From positions 21,398 through 85,397 of the forward strand of contig CANJQG010000006.1 in assembly GCA_947476405.1 (NCBI GenBank): a DNA stretch of 64,000 bases, written 5' to 3'. This DNA is from Thiotrichales bacterium. Its GTDB lineage: Bacteria; Pseudomonadota; Gammaproteobacteria; Francisellales; CACEW01. Every line of letters begins with the position of its first letter. Position 1 is the first letter of the stretch. Shown here piece after piece: positions 62,719 through 64,000 of the stretch. Made by a program: the position numbers and the translations under genes. The notes under the pieces were generated by a model. That model was not told the DNA's origin. It made no database searches and was given only the letters and a program-made list of their open reading frames with translations.

Positions 62719-63576
62719 TTATTCCTTATCTGCTGTTTTTGTTTTAGCCTTTTCTTTTTCCTTAGGCTTTTCTGCAATGGATTCTAGTGTTTCAGACTTG
62801 ACTGTTTCTGCCGCAGGCATTTCCGCTTTGAGTTCTTTTGCCTTTGCTCTGGACTTTTCTTCCGAATCGCTTTTTGATTTATCTGCCGTCATCGCCAATT
62901 CTTTTGCATGCAAAACGGCATCGACAATTCCTTTCATATACAAACGAATGGCACGAATTGCATCGTCATTGCCTGGAATAACATAATCAATATGATCAGG
63001 ACTGCTATTGCTATCCACAATCGCGACAACAGGAATCCCAATCCGACGTGCTTCTTCAATCGCGATATCTTCATAACCCGTATCGACGACAAACAACACA
63101 TCAGGCAAGCCGCCCATATTTTTGATTCCACCAAAACAACGCTCTAATTTTTCCATTTCACGCTGCTTCATCAATGCTTCTTTTTTGCTGAGACGATCAA
63201 ATACGCCATCTTCCTGCATTTTTTCAAAATCTTTCAAGCGCTTAATCGATTGACGTACGGTCTTGTAGTTGGTCAACATCCCGCCTAACCAGCGATGATT
63301 GACATAAGGCATGCCCGCACGCGTTGCCTCTTCTTTAATGACTTCCTGTGCCGCTTTCTTGGTACCGACAAACAAAATTTTGCCTTTTTTAGAAGCAATC
63401 TTAGAAAGGAAATTCACAGCTTCTTGATACAAAACAACGGTTTGCTCCAAATTAATAATATGAATTTTATGGCGTTCACCAAAAATGTATTGTTTCATTT
63501 TTGGATTCCAGAACCGTTTTTGGTGACCGAAATGGACACCCGCTTCTAACATCTCACGCATTGTGATATTTGACAT
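62719..63576 (-). CDS. rpsB: 30S ribosomal protein S2 with charged C-terminal extension
   Basis: A 285-residue S2. The core (about 1-238) has [31 protein letters not shown]-like [31 protein letters not shown] and [37 protein letters not shown], the S2 signatures. E. coli S2 is 241 residues; the extra 45 or so residues are Lys/Glu/Ala-rich ([15 protein letters not shown] and [16 protein letters not shown]) and probably disordered. ATG at 63576 follows TTGGAG. The leader upstream looks structured and likely carries S2 autoregulation of rpsB-tsf. Confidence 0.96.
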   Translation of the reverse strand: MSNITMREMLEAGVHFGHQKRFWNPKMKQYIFGERHKIHIINLEQTVVLYQEAVNFLSKIASKKGKILFVGTKKAAQEVIKEEATRAGMPYVNHRWLGGMLTNYKTVRQSIKRLKDFEKMQEDGVFDRLSKKEALMKQREMEKLERCFGGIKNMGGLPDVLFVVDTGYEDIAIEEARRIGIPVVAIVDSNSSPDHIDYVIPGNDDAIRAIRLYMKGIVDAVLHAKELAMTADKSKSDSEEKSRAKAKELKAEMPAAETVKSETLESIAEKPKEKEKAKTKTADKE

Positions 63577-63692
63577 AATATAAAACTCCAAGGGTTATTA
63601 AACTGACCTCTATCCCAAGCTTGTAACCCATTATGGGCACCCTACAAACCTGCTTCCGGATAGACGCGGATTTTTCATCTTGTTAAACAAGA
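63577..63692 (-). promoter_or_regulatory. Structured leader of rpsB-tsf
   Basis: About 115 nt between the predicted start and the rpsB ATG. On the minus strand it holds a TCCG/CGGA hairpin with an 8-nt loop, a CCCA-TAA-TGGG hairpin and other conserved-looking segments. Gammaproteobacterial rpsB-tsf leaders are known to bind S2 for autoregulation; the hairpins suggest the same here, but I cannot align it. Confidence 0.5.
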
Positions 63693-63698
63693 CAGCAC

Positions 63699-63727
63699 TT
63701 TATACCACAGTCGGCGACCTTTCTCAA
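63699..63727 (-). promoter_or_regulatory. Promoter of rpsB-tsf
   Basis: On the minus strand TTGAGA (63722-63727), exactly 17 bp, TATAAA (63699-63704) preceded by TGG. Start expected near 63692. Confidence 0.75.
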
Positions 63728-63793
63728 GCACTTTTTTACTGGCATCCATAAACACTACGACACAATCAAAAGATCATGAACAACCATTCATAT

Positions 63794-63824
63794 AAAAATA
63801 TTAAACTTGACTTTTAATATTTTT
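63794..63824. repeat. 12-bp AT-only inverted repeat
   Basis: AAAAATATTAAA (63794-63805) and its exact reverse complement (63813-63824) flank a 7-nt spacer. It lies between the divergent rpsB promoter and the plus-strand promoter region. It overlaps the -35-like TTGACT, so it could be an operator or a weak terminator. Confidence 0.65.
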
Positions 63825-63835
63825 TAACGCATAAT
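63808..63835 (+). promoter_or_regulatory. Possible plus-strand promoter
   Basis: TTGACT (63808-63813), 16 bp, CATAAT (63830-63835), followed by a leader with the hairpin CTTGC/GCAAG near 63862-63880. Its -35 lies in the inverted repeat. Confidence 0.45.
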
Positions 63836-63955
63836 ATAAAAATATTAATTTAATGAGCCTCTTGCAATATTCAGCAAGTGAGCGAATTTATTAATTCAGG
63901 GAAAGTAAAAATAATCAAAAAAAGAGGGCTGAACACGGCATAATTGCTGACTTTG

Positions 63956-64000
63956 TGGTATAATTAGTTTGCGAAAACAATTTACCTAAGGAGGTCAGCA
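63956..64000 (+). promoter_or_regulatory. Extended -10 promoter and ribosome site of the next gene
   Basis: TGG followed by TATAAT (63959-63964) is an extended -10 without a good -35. AAGGAGG lies at about 63989-63995, so a gene begins immediately after the window. The stretch GTGGTATAA also occurs in the rpsB promoter. Confidence 0.55.

Overview
The window looks like chromosomal DNA from a gammaproteobacterium of the order Legionellales, probably near Coxiellaceae. Five things support this: two LbtU/DUF3573-like outer-membrane porins, an IcmW-like adaptor of the Dot/Icm type IVB secretion system, AmpG and POT transporters, a class II DAHP synthase, and several large cytosolic proteins without recognisable families, as expected of effector-rich intracellular bacteria. 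The DNA is AT-rich and genes are densely packed with many stop/start overlaps. No phage, IS element or CRISPR array was seen. I cannot name the species.

Layout. 1-353 is the 3' end of recQ, followed by a 722-bp AT-rich gap with DnaA boxes, an IHF-like site and an AT-rich 13-mer (oriC-like). 1076-4707 is an envelope island: porin, two small exported paralogous proteins, second porin. 4691-13394 (minus) holds a membrane protein, class II DAHP synthase, an exported protein, an unknown 356-aa protein, hrpA, rhlE and a cold-shock protein. 13470-22949 holds a yhiN-type flavoprotein, gshB, a 595-aa HD-like protein with a repetitive tail, a phytoene-synthase-like protein, a POT peptide transporter, a third exported paralog, a SIS-domain protein and cfa. 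23022-27669 is dnaA-dnaN-uvrD, without recF or gyrB. 27662-29118 is a pair of PapD-like chaperones without an usher.

29205-32954 holds secB, rsmB, the SRP RNA, dnaX (with an 11-A run that probably causes slippage to a gamma-like form) and ybaB. 32951-35295 holds an MFS pump, ribE and a rhodanese. 35535-35791 is a tRNA-Pro/Arg/His operon with its own promoter, followed leftward-transcribed by pcnB, dksA and fabI further right. 38480-44740 holds fba, a gamma-carbonic anhydrase, the icmW-like gene, an unknown 296-aa protein, hemE, a pfkB-family kinase and gapA. 44829-54089 is one long minus-strand cluster (dnaB, alr, lepB, rnc, rluD, FAD monooxygenase, AddA-like helicase-nuclease). 54160-57131 holds two MFS transporters (one AmpG) and rlmH. 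57134-63576 is rpsB-tsf-pyrH-frr-uppS-cdsA-kup, preceded by a good promoter and a structured leader. The last 250 bp hold divergent promoters for a gene starting just beyond the window.

Functionally this is mostly housekeeping: replication, translation, RNA processing, envelope and central carbon metabolism. The parts most worth a second look are the IcmW-like gene and nearby unknown proteins, the three-member exported family next to the porins, the oriC-like gap, and the dnaX slippage site. All family calls are from reading motifs by eye; no database search was run.
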